From an uncultured Collinsella sp. (lineage in GTDB: Bacteria; Actinomycetota; Coriobacteriia; Coriobacteriales; Coriobacteriaceae), in NCBI GenBank assembly GCA_937982065.1, contig CALJMO010000053.1, positions 6,226-70,225 on the forward strand: 64,000 bases of DNA, read 5' to 3'. Position numbers and translations under genes: made by a program. Shown here one piece after another: positions 15,759 to 23,842 of this stretch (position 1 is the stretch's first letter; each line of letters begins with the position of its first letter). The notes beneath the pieces were generated by a model that searched no databases, was not told where the DNA came from, and saw only the letters and a list, made by a program, of their open reading frames with translations.

Positions 15759-16157
15759 ATGAATGACGAGAAGGCCATCGCCGCGGCCATCCACGCCGGG
15801 CTCCAGAGCGACGACGTGACCGACCTGTACTCGGGCGACTGCAGGGGCTGCGGCGAGTGCTGCTCGCGCTTCCTGCCCGTGAGCCCGTTCGACCGGGTGC
15901 GCCTCGAGGTGTACGTGCGCCGGAACGGAATCGAGCCCGCCGAGCCCAGGGCGGAGTACGACCTGCTGTGCCCGTACCTAACGGACGGGCGCGAGTGCGC
16001 GGTCTACGCCGCGAGGCCCGAGATCTGCCGGGCGTACCGGTGCGACAGGCACAAGAGGGGCGAGCTGGGCATGTTCTTCGGCGCGGAGTGCGCCGAGGTG
16101 ACCGACATGCGCGCGCTCGCGGAATCAATGGCCCGCGATGTCTATGAATGCGAATAG
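15759..16157 (+). CDS. YkgJ-type cysteine-cluster protein
   Basis: 132 residues. It has CRGCGECCSRFLPVSPFDRV, followed by CPYLTDGRECAVYAARPEIC and CRAYRCDRHK. This CxxCxxCC...C...C arrangement defines the zinc/iron-chelating YkgJ family. Function in phages is unknown. An upstream in-frame GTG at 15711 overlapping the previous stop codon is an alternative start. It begins a run of small metal-binding proteins. Confidence 0.65.
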   Translation: MNDEKAIAAAIHAGLQSDDVTDLYSGDCRGCGECCSRFLPVSPFDRVRLEVYVRRNGIEPAEPRAEYDLLCPYLTDGRECAVYAARPEICRAYRCDRHKRGELGMFFGAECAEVTDMRALAESMARDVYECE

Positions 16158-16179
16158 GAACCGAATGGAAGGAATACCG

Positions 16180-16458
16180 ATGACCGACGAGAAGAAGACC
16201 GGCGAGACGTCCGAGACGCCATACCCCGGGACGCTTAGCTGGGCGGCGACGCGGTTGCTGGAGGCAATCTGCGATGCCGCGAAGGCCGTCGCCGAGATGC
16301 TGTGGGAGAGCATCTCGCGCGTGTTCCGAGACGCCCGCCGTCTCATGAGGAAGCTCGCGAAGGCGCTCGACCCGAAGTGGCAGCGCCGCCGCCGTCGCGC
16401 ACTCGCCCGCTCGCGCCGCAACAACCTGTACCTGAAGAGCATCGGGAGGTGCCGGTGA
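16180..16458 (+). CDS. Small protein with basic C-terminal tail (paralogue of 18668-18934)
   Basis: 92 residues from the ATG after GGAAGGAA; an in-frame ATG at 16138 overlaps the previous gene. An amphipathic helical middle (ATRLLEAICDAAKAVAEMLW) is followed by a very basic tail (ALDPKWQRRRRRALARSRRN ... GRCR). The same LDPKW-R...RSRRN...GRCR ending recurs in the protein at 18668, so the two are paralogues. A nucleic-acid-binding tail is likely; the role is unknown. Confidence 0.55.
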   Translation: MTDEKKTGETSETPYPGTLSWAATRLLEAICDAAKAVAEMLWESISRVFRDARRLMRKLAKALDPKWQRRRRRALARSRRNNLYLKSIGRCR

Positions 16459-16488
16459 TGGGCGGCAAGTACAGGAAGGAGCAGGGGA

Positions 16489-16713
16489 ATGGCTAGGAAC
16501 GTCTACGGCGGCTACTGCCGCGAGTGTGGCAGGTGGACGCCTCCCGGGTTCGGGCACTTCGAGCGCTACCGCGGCGGCTGGCGCGTCCACTGCGTCGAGT
16601 GCGCGAGCGGGCGGAAGCTGCCGCCCGAGGGAGACCAGGCGGCGCAGGACATGCGGCGCCACGTAAGGAACATGGTGAACGACGGAAGGTACGGGAAGAG
16701 GGGATACAGATGA
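16489..16713 (+). CDS. Small zinc-ribbon protein
   Basis: 74 residues. A YCRECGRWTPPGF and a later HCVECASGRKLPP give a four-cysteine zinc knuckle, and a charged helix ends the protein. No family name. The stop overlaps the next start (ATGA). Confidence 0.55.
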   Translation: MARNVYGGYCRECGRWTPPGFGHFERYRGGWRVHCVECASGRKLPPEGDQAAQDMRRHVRNMVNDGRYGKRGYR

Positions 16714-16907
16714 CGGGGAACGAGAGGCCGGACATCTATGCGGACGGACTCCGGGAGGAGCGCTGTGAGAACTGTCTGCACTGCTGCGCGACGGTGCTGC
16801 GCACCGTCCACGGCGTGGAGCGCACCGAGTACGAGTGCGGGCGGCGCCCGGAGTTCGTGCACCGCACGCAGGGGCTCGCCAGGTGCAACTACTGGGAGTC
16901 GCGATGA
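16710..16907 (+). CDS. Small cysteine-rich phage protein
   Basis: 65 residues: RCENCLHCCATVL followed by YECGRRPEFVHRTQGLARCN. The C-x2-C-x2-CC...C...C spacing resembles a compact metal site, as in the YkgJ-like gene upstream. Function unknown. It overlaps genes on both sides by 4 bases. Confidence 0.5.
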   Translation: MTGNERPDIYADGLREERCENCLHCCATVLRTVHGVERTEYECGRRPEFVHRTQGLARCNYWESR

Positions 16908-17014
16908 GCGGATGGGATGAGCTCGGCCGCGAGCAAGACATGGCCGCGGCGAGGGCCGTCGGCTACCTCGAGGGCATGTGCGACGTGGCCGTTGTCAGGA
17001 AGAGGGTGGCGTAG
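16904..17014 (+). CDS. Very small phage protein
   Basis: 36 residues, MSGWDELGREQDMAAARAVG start. It overlaps the previous stop codon, and its stop directly precedes the methylase start. Supported only by this tight spacing and coding-like composition. Confidence 0.4.
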   Translation: MSGWDELGREQDMAAARAVGYLEGMCDVAVVRKRVA

Positions 17015-17656
17015 ATGCGAGTTCTTATCGCCTGCGAGGAGTCGCAGCGCGTGGCGCTTGAGTTCCGGAAGATGGGGCACGAGGCTTACAGCTGCGACCT
17101 TGAGGAAGCGGGGGGGGGTCACGACCTCATGCACCTCAACGTCGACGCTCTCCAGATGCTCAAGCTCAGGTGGGACCTGGTGATCGCGCACCCGCCATGC
17201 ACGTATCTCACCGTCACCGGCAACCGCTGGTTCGACGAGGGGAAGTACGGCGACAGAGCGCGCGAGCGCAAGGCTAACCGTGAGGCCGCCGTCGAGTTCT
17301 TCATGGCGTTCGCCAAGTGCGATGCGCCGCACGTCGCAATCGAGAACCCCGTCGGCTGTATGAGCACAAGATGGCGCAAACCGGACCAAATCGTGCAGCC
17401 GTACATGTTCGGCGACCCGTTCGAAAAGAAGACGTGCCTGTGGCTGAAGGGGCTCGAGCCGCTCAAGCCGACTGATGAGGTCGAGCCTGAGCCGCGCAAG
17501 GTCTTCAAGTCAGGCAACTCCATGCCGGCATGGTACGCGGACGCCTGGCATCTGCCGCCACACGAACGCGCCAAGGTTCGCAGCCGCACGTTCCCGGGCA
17601 TCGCAAAGGCGATGGCCAACCAGTGGTGCGAGCAGATCGGGATGGAGGGCGTATAA
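17015..17656 (+). CDS. Short DNA cytosine-methyltransferase-like protein with a G9 tract
   Basis: 213 residues, shorter than full C5 methyltransferases (above 300). The SAM-binding start RVLIACEESQRVALEFRKMG, the catalytic-type HPPCTYLTVTGNRWF (Cys62) and a VAIENPVG motif (residues 108-114, where ENV is usual) are present. There is no obvious target-recognition domain. Such phage proteins may methylate DNA or be degenerate relatives; activity is unproven. A run of nine G (17110-17118) lies in codons 32-35 with the gene in frame. One G fewer would end the protein near 17180. No restriction partner is nearby, so protection from host restriction is the likeliest role. Confidence 0.7.
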   Translation: MRVLIACEESQRVALEFRKMGHEAYSCDLEEAGGGHDLMHLNVDALQMLKLRWDLVIAHPPCTYLTVTGNRWFDEGKYGDRARERKANREAAVEFFMAFAKCDAPHVAIENPVGCMSTRWRKPDQIVQPYMFGDPFEKKTCLWLKGLEPLKPTDEVEPEPRKVFKSGNSMPAWYADAWHLPPHERAKVRSRTFPGIAKAMANQWCEQIGMEGV

Positions 17657-17675
17657 CGCCAGATAAGGAGGAATG

Positions 17676-18065
17676 ATGATTCAACTGCCAAAGGATGCCG
17701 ACGGTCGAGAGATTCCGCTAGATACCAAGGTGCTGTACGGCAGCGGCGGCACGGCCCGAAACATCGTGTACTGGGTGTACACGGTCGATTCCGACCTCGA
17801 GAAAGAGTGGGGGAACTGCTGGCGCGCGGTCACGGACGCGGGCAGGAAACTCGACGCCGAGCTCATGTACCTCACCGAACCCGACAGCTGGGAGAAGCTG
17901 GAAGAGGACTTGGACAAATGCGTCGCAGAAGGCACCGCTTGCACGTACTTCAGCAAGGATGGAACCTGTCAAAGTTGTTCTCTCAGCAATATAACAACTG
18001 GTTGCTCTCCGAAAGTGATTGAGGACATCGTATCCCGCATCCGCAAGCTGAGGGGTGAGGCCTGA
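17676..18065 (+). CDS. Phage protein of unknown function
   Basis: 129 residues from the second of two adjacent ATGs (17673, 17676); AAGGAGG ends at 17671, so 17676 has the better spacing. A beta-rich N-terminal half (LPKDADGREIPLDTKVLYGS) is followed by a Cys-containing segment (CTYFSKDGTCQSC) and a helix. Many phages carry a similar short gene in this accessory region; no function is known to me. Confidence 0.6.
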   Translation: MIQLPKDADGREIPLDTKVLYGSGGTARNIVYWVYTVDSDLEKEWGNCWRAVTDAGRKLDAELMYLTEPDSWEKLEEDLDKCVAEGTACTYFSKDGTCQSCSLSNITTGCSPKVIEDIVSRIRKLRGEA

Positions 18066-18334
18066 TGGCGACTCACAGGCTCAAGATTCAAGAGCAATAC
18101 GCCGACGCCGTCCTGAACGGCACCAAGACGTTCGAGATTCGCAAGAACGACCGGGGTTACAAGGTCGGCGATGAGATCGTATTCGACGTTCTCACGAACG
18201 AAGGCTACGCCGTCGGGGAAGCAGCCAGGCATCCGCTCAACGGTGAAGTCTACCGAATCGACTACATCCTCGACGACTTCGAGGGCCTTGCCCAGAAATA
18301 CGTGGCGCTGGCCATATCCAAGGTGGACGAATGA
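18065..18334 (+). CDS. DUF3850 (ASCH/PUA-like) protein
   Basis: 89 residues. HRLKIQEQYADAVLNGTKTF, then EIRKNDRGYKVGDEIVFDV, matches the DUF3850 family, whose fold is an ASCH-like beta barrel expected to bind RNA or modified nucleotides. It is common in phage accessory regions. It overlaps the previous gene by 1 base and the next by 4. Confidence 0.75.
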   Translation: MATHRLKIQEQYADAVLNGTKTFEIRKNDRGYKVGDEIVFDVLTNEGYAVGEAARHPLNGEVYRIDYILDDFEGLAQKYVALAISKVDE

Positions 18335-18675
18335 TTACCGATGAAAAGCGCCGCGAGGCGGCGGCGAGCCTGCGCGGGTCGAGGGGCTTCTTCAACAGCC
18401 TGCCGAGGACCGTCCTCGAGCCGTTCATATTCGACATCTTCGAGCGCGTGCTCGAGTGCGTCGGCTATACGGAGGGCAACGTATTCGACTATCTCGCCGA
18501 CCTCGTCGACCGCGGCGAGTGCGAGAACGTCTACGACGGGAGCGTCCAGGACTCGTGCGACAACGGCTTCCTGTGCTCGGTCTGCGGCTGCAAGGTCGAG
18601 GACGAGGAGCACTACCGCGTGAGCGGCGTCTGGAACTATTGCCCGCAGTGCGGGAGGAAGGTGCGGCATGGCTGA
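18331..18675 (+). CDS. Phage protein with C-terminal zinc ribbon
   Basis: 114 residues. A helical N-terminal two-thirds is followed by LCSVCGCKVEDEEHY and NYCPQCGRKVRHG, a standard C-x2-C...C-x2-C zinc ribbon. Probably a regulator or nucleic-acid binder; not identified further. Confidence 0.6.
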   Translation: MITDEKRREAAASLRGSRGFFNSLPRTVLEPFIFDIFERVLECVGYTEGNVFDYLADLVDRGECENVYDGSVQDSCDNGFLCSVCGCKVEDEEHYRVSGVWNYCPQCGRKVRHG

Positions 18676-18934
18676 CGAGATGAGGCCGGCGCCGTCGCCG
18701 TCCGTCGACCTGTGGAGACCGGATGGCCCCGCCGCGAGGGCCGCGGCCGCCATCATGGCCAACGCGGTGGCGAGCTTCAACGAGGCCCTCGTGCCCGTGC
18801 TGCGCGGCGTGAGGCGCGAGGCGAGGGCGCTCTGCAAGAGGCTCGACCCGAAATGGAGGCGCGCCCGGATTCGCGCGCTCAAGAGGTCCCGCCGCAACGT
18901 GGAGACGCTCAAGCGCGAGGGGAGGTGCAGGTGA
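18668..18934 (+). CDS. Small protein with basic C-terminal tail (paralogue of 16180-16458)
   Basis: 88 residues. The N-terminus is Pro/Ala rich and the middle helical. The end (RLDPKWRRARIRALKRSRRN ... EGRCR) closely resembles the end of the protein at 16180-16458. Both precede other small genes in this module, so an internal duplication of an accessory cassette is likely. Confidence 0.55.
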   Translation: MADEMRPAPSPSVDLWRPDGPAARAAAAIMANAVASFNEALVPVLRGVRREARALCKRLDPKWRRARIRALKRSRRNVETLKREGRCR

Positions 18935-19155
18935 TGGCGACCGAGTACGTTCTGGACGCCGACAAGATCGCCCATTGGCGTATCGACAACCACGTCCCGC
19001 TGAAGCAGCTGGCGCGCGCCGCCGGGGTGAACCTCAGCAGCCTGAGCCATGCCATCAGCAACGGCAGGGAAGTGAAGATGAACCTGCTGCTCAATCTGGC
19101 GGAGGCGATGGGCGAAGACCCGCGCGACGTCGTGAGGAAGAAGGTGGAGAGATGA
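18934..19155 (+). CDS. XRE-type helix-turn-helix protein
   Basis: 73 residues. LDADKIAHWRIDNHVPLKQL, ARAAGVNLSSLSHAISNGRE and a NLLLNLAEAMGEDPRDVV end form a compact Cro/CI HTH. It is a third HTH regulator in the phage, away from the switch, and could control late genes or the accessory operon. TGATG overlap with the previous gene. Confidence 0.7.
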   Translation: MATEYVLDADKIAHWRIDNHVPLKQLARAAGVNLSSLSHAISNGREVKMNLLLNLAEAMGEDPRDVVRKKVER

Positions 19156-19340
19156 GATTCGAGATAATCGAGCGCCACATCATCGACGTGCCTGACAGCG
19201 AGCTCACGGACGGCGAGCGCCCCTTGGGCAAGATGGCGCTCGTTGAGGTTCTCGACGTCATCGCGGAGAACCCGCGCAGGTTCATCGAACGGTACGAGAT
19301 GTACCGCGAGGAGGTGATTCGCCTTGGGGGCAAGCTGTGA
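19152..19340 (+). CDS. Small phage protein of unknown function
   Basis: 62 residues (MRFEIIERHIIDVPDSELTD). The start overlaps the preceding stop by ATGA. No motif recognised. The next gene starts inside it at a TTG. Confidence 0.5.
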   Translation: MRFEIIERHIIDVPDSELTDGERPLGKMALVEVLDVIAENPRRFIERYEMYREEVIRLGGKL

Positions 19341-19608
19341 TCCGGGCTACAACCTCCCGGACGGATGCACCGACGCGGCAATCGACAGGCGCTTCGGGGA
19401 GCGCGGCCCGACCTGCGCCGAGTGCACCAAGATGTACGAGTGCTGCTGCGACTACGGCATCTGCGAGATAGAGTTCGACGACGCCTTCCGGGAGAAGTTC
19501 GACGGGGCGGACGCGGAGCCGGGCGACGTCGCCTACTGGGCGCTCCCGTGGATAGCGGACCATATGAGGGACATGCAGGAGGCGGCGTGCGACATGTTCT
19601 GTGGCTGA
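19324..19608 (+). CDS. Cysteine-rich small phage protein
   Basis: 94 residues if started at the TTG at 19324; no ATG or GTG lies in frame nearby. A CAECTKMYECCCDYGICEIE cluster, an acidic middle and a final ACDMFCG suggest metal binding. The unusual start lowers certainty about the N-terminus. Confidence 0.5.
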   Translation: MGASCDPGYNLPDGCTDAAIDRRFGERGPTCAECTKMYECCCDYGICEIEFDDAFREKFDGADAEPGDVAYWALPWIADHMRDMQEAACDMFCG

Positions 19609-19709
19609 TGCCGCTGGCGGCGCTTACCGCGCTGCTGGCTTGGTCGGCGAGGTCCGCATGGGCGCTCGCCGTGGTTCTGACCGTTCTCGTGCGCATGGCG
19701 TGCGGGTGA
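19608..19709 (+). CDS. Tiny membrane protein
   Basis: 33 residues, nearly all hydrophobic (LAALTALLAWSARSAWALAV). Its ATG overlaps the previous TGA. Such micro-proteins are typical of this region; function unknown. Confidence 0.4.
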   Translation: MPLAALTALLAWSARSAWALAVVLTVLVRMACG

Positions 19710-19723
19710 GATTGGAGGATTGA

Positions 19724-19846
19724 ATGGACTGGATCGTAAGGCTGGCCGGCAAGCTCATCGGGTGCCTCATCATGGCCGCGCTCGTGCTGCTGTGTGTCGC
19801 CGCCGTCGTGTGGTGCTGGCGGGTGCTCGCGGGGCTGGTCGCATGA
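19724..19846 (+). CDS. Tiny single-span membrane protein
   Basis: 40 residues with GGAGG upstream: MDWIVRLAGKLIGCLIMAAL, then more hydrophobic residues to a short end. The stop overlaps the next start codon. Function unknown. Confidence 0.45.
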   Translation: MDWIVRLAGKLIGCLIMAALVLLCVAAVVWCWRVLAGLVA

Positions 19847-20043
19847 GCGCCGGCGAGAGGGTTGCGCAACAGCTCCGCGACGCCGCTGCCCTGCTTGAGT
19901 CCATGGCGGACGACGTTGCGGGAGACATCGACGAGAGATTCGTGCTGCCTCCCATAACGCTCACCATCAAGATAGGAAGCACCGACGAGACCCCGACCCT
20001 GTCGGTGAAGAAGGACTACCTCGCGAGGAAGCGCCTGGCATGA
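19843..20043 (+). CDS. Small phage protein of unknown function
   Basis: 66 residues: a helical start (AGERVAQQLRDAAALLESMA) and a beta-rich end (PPITLTIKIGSTDETPTLSV). It overlaps the HNH gene by 4 bases. No family recognised. Confidence 0.5.
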   Translation: MSAGERVAQQLRDAAALLESMADDVAGDIDERFVLPPITLTIKIGSTDETPTLSVKKDYLARKRLA

Positions 20044-20321
20044 CGTGGAGCTCCAACGGCAACGCCGAGCGCAAGCTCAAGGCGAGGCTCCGCGCCGAGG
20101 GCAGGCCGTGCCACATATGCGGACAGCCCATAGACTACAGCCTGCCGCCCGGCACGCCGTGGAGCTTCGAGGCCGACCACGTTGTGCCGAGGGCGAGGGG
20201 CGGCGCGGTGCTGGACTACGCGAACCTCGACGCGGCGCACCGCATCTGCAACCAGAGGAAGGGCAAGCACATGCCGGGCGACGCGAGGCCCGTCGAGATA
20301 AGGCGCACGAGGCTGTTCTGA
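20040..20321 (+). CDS. HNH endonuclease beside the terminase
   Basis: 93 residues. CHICGQPIDYSLPPGTPWSF, then EADHVVPRARGG...NLDAAHRICNQRKG carries the H-N-H residues and the C-x2-C ... C zinc site. HNH proteins of this size directly upstream of the small terminase are, by family knowledge, part of the packaging machine of cos phages and stimulate cos cleavage. Confidence 0.88.
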   Translation: MTWSSNGNAERKLKARLRAEGRPCHICGQPIDYSLPPGTPWSFEADHVVPRARGGAVLDYANLDAAHRICNQRKGKHMPGDARPVEIRRTRLF

Positions 20322-20550
20322 AGACTTGAGACGACTGAATAGACGGGGCTGAAAAGCCTAACTGGATGCGCGGTCGTTTGCTCGGCTGCGCCCCACTGCT
20401 TTTCCGGGGCGCTGAGCCGCCGATGGCGGGGGCATCGCCCCTCCCCGGGGGCGCACGGACACCCGCACGCCACAGGACCGATTTCCCCCCGCCCCATGAC
20501 CCCAGGGCGGGGGTAGGCCGCGAATCTCATCCGCATCGCACAATGCGGGC
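20322..20550 (+). other. Non-coding gap upstream of terminase, candidate cos region
   Basis: These 229 bases hold no gene. They contain CTCCCCGGGGGCGC (about 20441-20454, with CCCCGGGG palindrome) and a 9-bp inverted repeat CCCCCGCCC / GGGCGGGGG at 20486-20513. In HNH-encoding cos phages the cos site usually lies here, between HNH and small terminase. The exact ends cannot be read from a prophage. Confidence 0.4.
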
Positions 20551-21000
20551 ATGAGAAAGGAGGCCGGGATGCTGGAGATGCCGGAATCGGTCGCAGCCGA
20601 CGACTATCAATCGCAGATCTGGGCGAGCGTCACCGCATCGGGGCGCTTCTCCGACGAGGACGCGCCGAACCTCGCGCTGCTGTGCTACTGGCACGCCGTG
20701 GCTAAGGCCGCGGAGGACGCGATGAGCAGGGGCAAGTCCGTGAAGGTGCTCGACCCCGTCGGCTACAAGCCCATCAAGGCGAAGAACGGGCGGCACGCTA
20801 TCATGGAGCGCCCGCACCCCGCCGTGTCCGTGCTCAAGCAGGCGACCGCCGAGATACGCGCGCTCAACGAGCTGCTCGGACTGTCGCGCAAGGCGGTGCC
20901 CATCCAGGTGCAGCAGGCGCGTCCGCAGAGCGACGGCGCTAGGGTGCTGAGCCTGATGTTCGCCGACCGCGAGCGCAAGGCCAAGGCGGCGGGTGCCTGA
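20551..21000 (+). CDS. terS: Terminase small subunit (P27 type)
   Basis: 149 residues. The helical body (PNLALLCYWHAVAKAAEDAM), the proline-rich middle (EHPHPAVSVLKQ-like ERPHPAVSVLKQATAEIRAL) and the NELLGLS segment match phage P27-family small terminases. It recognises phage DNA at cos and recruits the large subunit. Its stop overlaps the terL start (TGATG). Confidence 0.85.
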   Translation: MRKEAGMLEMPESVAADDYQSQIWASVTASGRFSDEDAPNLALLCYWHAVAKAAEDAMSRGKSVKVLDPVGYKPIKAKNGRHAIMERPHPAVSVLKQATAEIRALNELLGLSRKAVPIQVQQARPQSDGARVLSLMFADRERKAKAAGA

Positions 21001-22421
21001 TGGAGCCCAGGCAGACGCCGACATACGAGGCTAACGTCCCTGAGGACCTCAGCGGCGACGGCGAGATGGCCTGCGAGCTCGCGACCGCCTACTTCGGCGA
21101 CCCGCTGCCGTGGCAGCCGCACCTGCTCGACGCGATGCTGGCCCGCGACGCGCGCGACAAGTACCTGCTGCGCACGCTGGGCATCTCCATCCCGCGCCAG
21201 AACGGAAAGAGCTGGGTGGTTCGAGCCCGCTGCTTCTACGGCGCGCTCAACGGCGAGAAGATCCTGTACACCTGCCAGCACGGCGACACCTCCGACCAGA
21301 TGTTCAAGGAGCTGTCCCAGCCGTTCGAGGACGAGGACGAGACCGAGCTGCATGACCTCCTGCTCGCCGTGCGCAAGACGAACGGGCAGCAGGCCATCAG
21401 CCTCAAGAACGGCGGCCTCATCCGCTTCACCACCCGCACCAACTCGCTGGCTCGAGGCAAGACCTACGACGTGCTCATCTACGACGAGGCGCAGGAGCTC
21501 ACGGACACGCAGCAGGCGGCGTCCCTGCCGGCAATCTCGGCGAGCGCGATGCACAACCCGCAGACCATCTACCTCGGAACGCCGCCAGGCCCCGACAACG
21601 TCGGCACGGTGTTCCGCGACCTCCACGACGACGTGCACGACGGCGAGTCCGAGATGGCGTGGATCGAGTGGGGCGCGGACGAGATAGGCGACGTCCACGA
21701 CAAGTCCCGCTGGTACGAGTACAACCCGTCCATGGGCACCGTGCTCAACTACGAGGCCGTCAAGGGCGAGTCCGAGCAGATGCAGCCCGACGTGTTCGCG
21801 CGCGAGCGCCTCGGGTGGTGGGCGAAGACGGGAGGCTCGCTCCTCTACGCCCTGTCCTCCAAGAAGTGGGACGGGTGCCGACGCGACTCAGCGCCCACTG
21901 ACGGAAAGCTCGCCTTCGGCGTGAAGTTCTCCGCAGACGGCTCCAACGCCGCGGTGTCCTGGGCGCTCGCCGACAGGGACGGACCGTCCTACGTCGAGCT
22001 GTACGACGTGATGGGCGCTTCGGGCGGAACGGTCGCGATCTCGGACATGCTCCTGCGCAACCGAGATGAGATCGCGTGCGCCTGCATCGACGGCAAGTCC
22101 GGAGCGGACGCGCTCAAGCGGCGGATGCTCGACGGCGGCTTCAGCAAGTGCGCGCTCGTGATGGGCACGCCCGCAATCGTGCAGGCTGCGGCGTCGATGC
22201 TCAAGGACGAGGTCGACTCGGGCACGCTGTCGCACATCGAGTCGCCGGCGCTCGACGACTCGGCGCGCAAGTCGCTCAAGCGCGACATCGGCAGGGACGG
22301 CTGGGGCTTCGCGGACGGCCCCGACTCCATCGCAGCCCCCATCGAGTCCGCATCCCTCGCCCTATGGGCGGCGAGAACCACGAAACGAGACCCGCGAAGG
22401 GAACAGGAGGCCAGCTTCTGA
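21000..22421 (+). CDS. terL: Terminase large subunit
   Basis: 473 residues. ATPase domain: the Walker A variant PRQNGKS at residues 65-71 and Walker B LIYDEAQEL near residue 160. Nuclease domain: FGVKFSADGSNAAVSWAL with its metal-binding Asp. It pumps DNA into the prohead and cuts it. It overlaps neighbours on both sides by one base. Confidence 0.94.
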   Translation: MEPRQTPTYEANVPEDLSGDGEMACELATAYFGDPLPWQPHLLDAMLARDARDKYLLRTLGISIPRQNGKSWVVRARCFYGALNGEKILYTCQHGDTSDQMFKELSQPFEDEDETELHDLLLAVRKTNGQQAISLKNGGLIRFTTRTNSLARGKTYDVLIYDEAQELTDTQQAASLPAISASAMHNPQTIYLGTPPGPDNVGTVFRDLHDDVHDGESEMAWIEWGADEIGDVHDKSRWYEYNPSMGTVLNYEAVKGESEQMQPDVFARERLGWWAKTGGSLLYALSSKKWDGCRRDSAPTDGKLAFGVKFSADGSNAAVSWALADRDGPSYVELYDVMGASGGTVAISDMLLRNRDEIACACIDGKSGADALKRRMLDGGFSKCALVMGTPAIVQAAASMLKDEVDSGTLSHIESPALDDSARKSLKRDIGRDGWGFADGPDSIAAPIESASLALWAARTTKRDPRREQEASF

Positions 22422-23842
22422 TGGCAGCAGTGAATATGGAACTGGCGGGGCAGGTAGCATCCGCCGCAGGCTTGGAGCCGGGCGACGCGGCGCTCGTCCG
22501 CGAGCTCATGACCGTCTGGCGCGAGCACCGCACAAGCAACCTCGAGCGCGAGGACTACTACCTCGGGCACGTGTCGGTGAAGGACCTCGGCATCGCCATG
22601 CCGGCGAGCCTCGCCAAGAAGATCAACCCGCGCGTGGACTGGCCCCGCAAGGCCGTGCACGCACTGGCGGACCGCTCCATCTTCAACGGTTACACGTGCG
22701 CAGACGAGCAGACGGGCAAGGCCCTCCGCGCCATCTGCGAGTCGAACCAGCTGGAGCGCCTCTACCGTAAGAACCTCATCGGCGAGCTGAAGCACTGCTG
22801 CGGCTTCTGGACCGTGACGGACGGCGGCGGCTACCCGGTCATCTCGGCGTACCCCGCCACCGCGGCGGCGGCCCTGTGGGACGACGCCCGCAAGGCCATC
22901 AGGGCGGGCCTCGTCGTGGCGGAGTCCAAGAAGATGCCCGGCGACGCCGAGCGCGTGCCGACCGTGGTGCACCTGCTCACCGACGACAGCCTCGTGGTGC
23001 TCACGCGCGACGGCGGCTCGTGGGTAGCCGAGTACCGCGAGCACTCGATGGGGCGCTGCCTCATGGAGCCGATGGCCCACGGCGCGACGCTCGAGCGCCC
23101 CTTCGGCACCTCGCGCATCAGCCGCTCCGTGATGAGCATCACCGACGACGCGATCCGCCAGCGCGCCCGCATGGAGGTCGCCGCCGAGGCCGCGACCCTG
23201 CCGCAGACGTGGCTCCTGGGCACCTACAAGAAGATGCTCAACGACGGCAACAAGTACGACGCCTCGATGGGTGCGGTCAACGAGATAACGAAAGACCCGG
23301 ACGGCGACAAGCCGACGGTCTGGCAGTCCGCGCAGCTGCAGATGGCCCCGCTCACCGAGTACCTGCGCCAGCTCGCCTGCCAGATGTCCGCCGTGACCAA
23401 CGTGCCGGTGAGCTTCTTCGGAGTGTCCAACGACAACCCGTCCTCCTCGGACGCCATCGCTGCGTCCCTCGAGCCTCTTGTCATCGACGCCAAGAACCTC
23501 AACCGCGACAACGGCACGGCGCTGCGCAACGTGGCCTACATGGCGCTCGCCGTGGCGAACGGCACCGACTTCGCCACCGAGCGCGACGCGGGGCATGAGA
23601 TCAACCCGCGATTCCTGTCCCCGGCGTACCCGTCCACGGTGAGCCTGTCCGATGCGCTGCTCAAGCAGGTGCAGGCGCTCCCCAAGCTCGCCAACTCCAC
23701 GGTGGCCTACGAGATGCTCGACTACACGGACGAGCAGATCCAGCGCATCGAGTCGGACGCCCGCAAGTCGGAGGCGCGCCAGATCGTCAACGCCATGGTG
23801 GGCGGAGGCGAGGATGGTACTGACCAGGCAGGCGCTCAGTGA
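22421..23842 (+). CDS. Portal protein (SPP1 gp6-like)
   Basis: 473 residues. The sequence YLGHVSVKDLGIAMPASLAK and later ITDDAIRQRARMEVAAEAAT, then PVSFFGVSNDNPSSSDAIAA, is typical of SPP1 gp6-type portals of Gram-positive siphophages. It forms the dodecameric DNA channel at one head vertex. Start at the ATG overlapping the terL stop; its end overlaps the next gene by 29 bases. Confidence 0.93.
   Translation: MAAVNMELAGQVASAAGLEPGDAALVRELMTVWREHRTSNLEREDYYLGHVSVKDLGIAMPASLAKKINPRVDWPRKAVHALADRSIFNGYTCADEQTGKALRAICESNQLERLYRKNLIGELKHCCGFWTVTDGGGYPVISAYPATAAAALWDDARKAIRAGLVVAESKKMPGDAERVPTVVHLLTDDSLVVLTRDGGSWVAEYREHSMGRCLMEPMAHGATLERPFGTSRISRSVMSITDDAIRQRARMEVAAEAATLPQTWLLGTYKKMLNDGNKYDASMGAVNEITKDPDGDKPTVWQSAQLQMAPLTEYLRQLACQMSAVTNVPVSFFGVSNDNPSSSDAIAASLEPLVIDAKNLNRDNGTALRNVAYMALAVANGTDFATERDAGHEINPRFLSPAYPSTVSLSDALLKQVQALPKLANSTVAYEMLDYTDEQIQRIESDARKSEARQIVNAMVGGGEDGTDQAGAQ

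Noticed and set aside
16458..16496. A 12-codon open frame between two small phage genes
   Set aside because: Too short to support as a gene. It may only keep ribosomes coupled across the gap.
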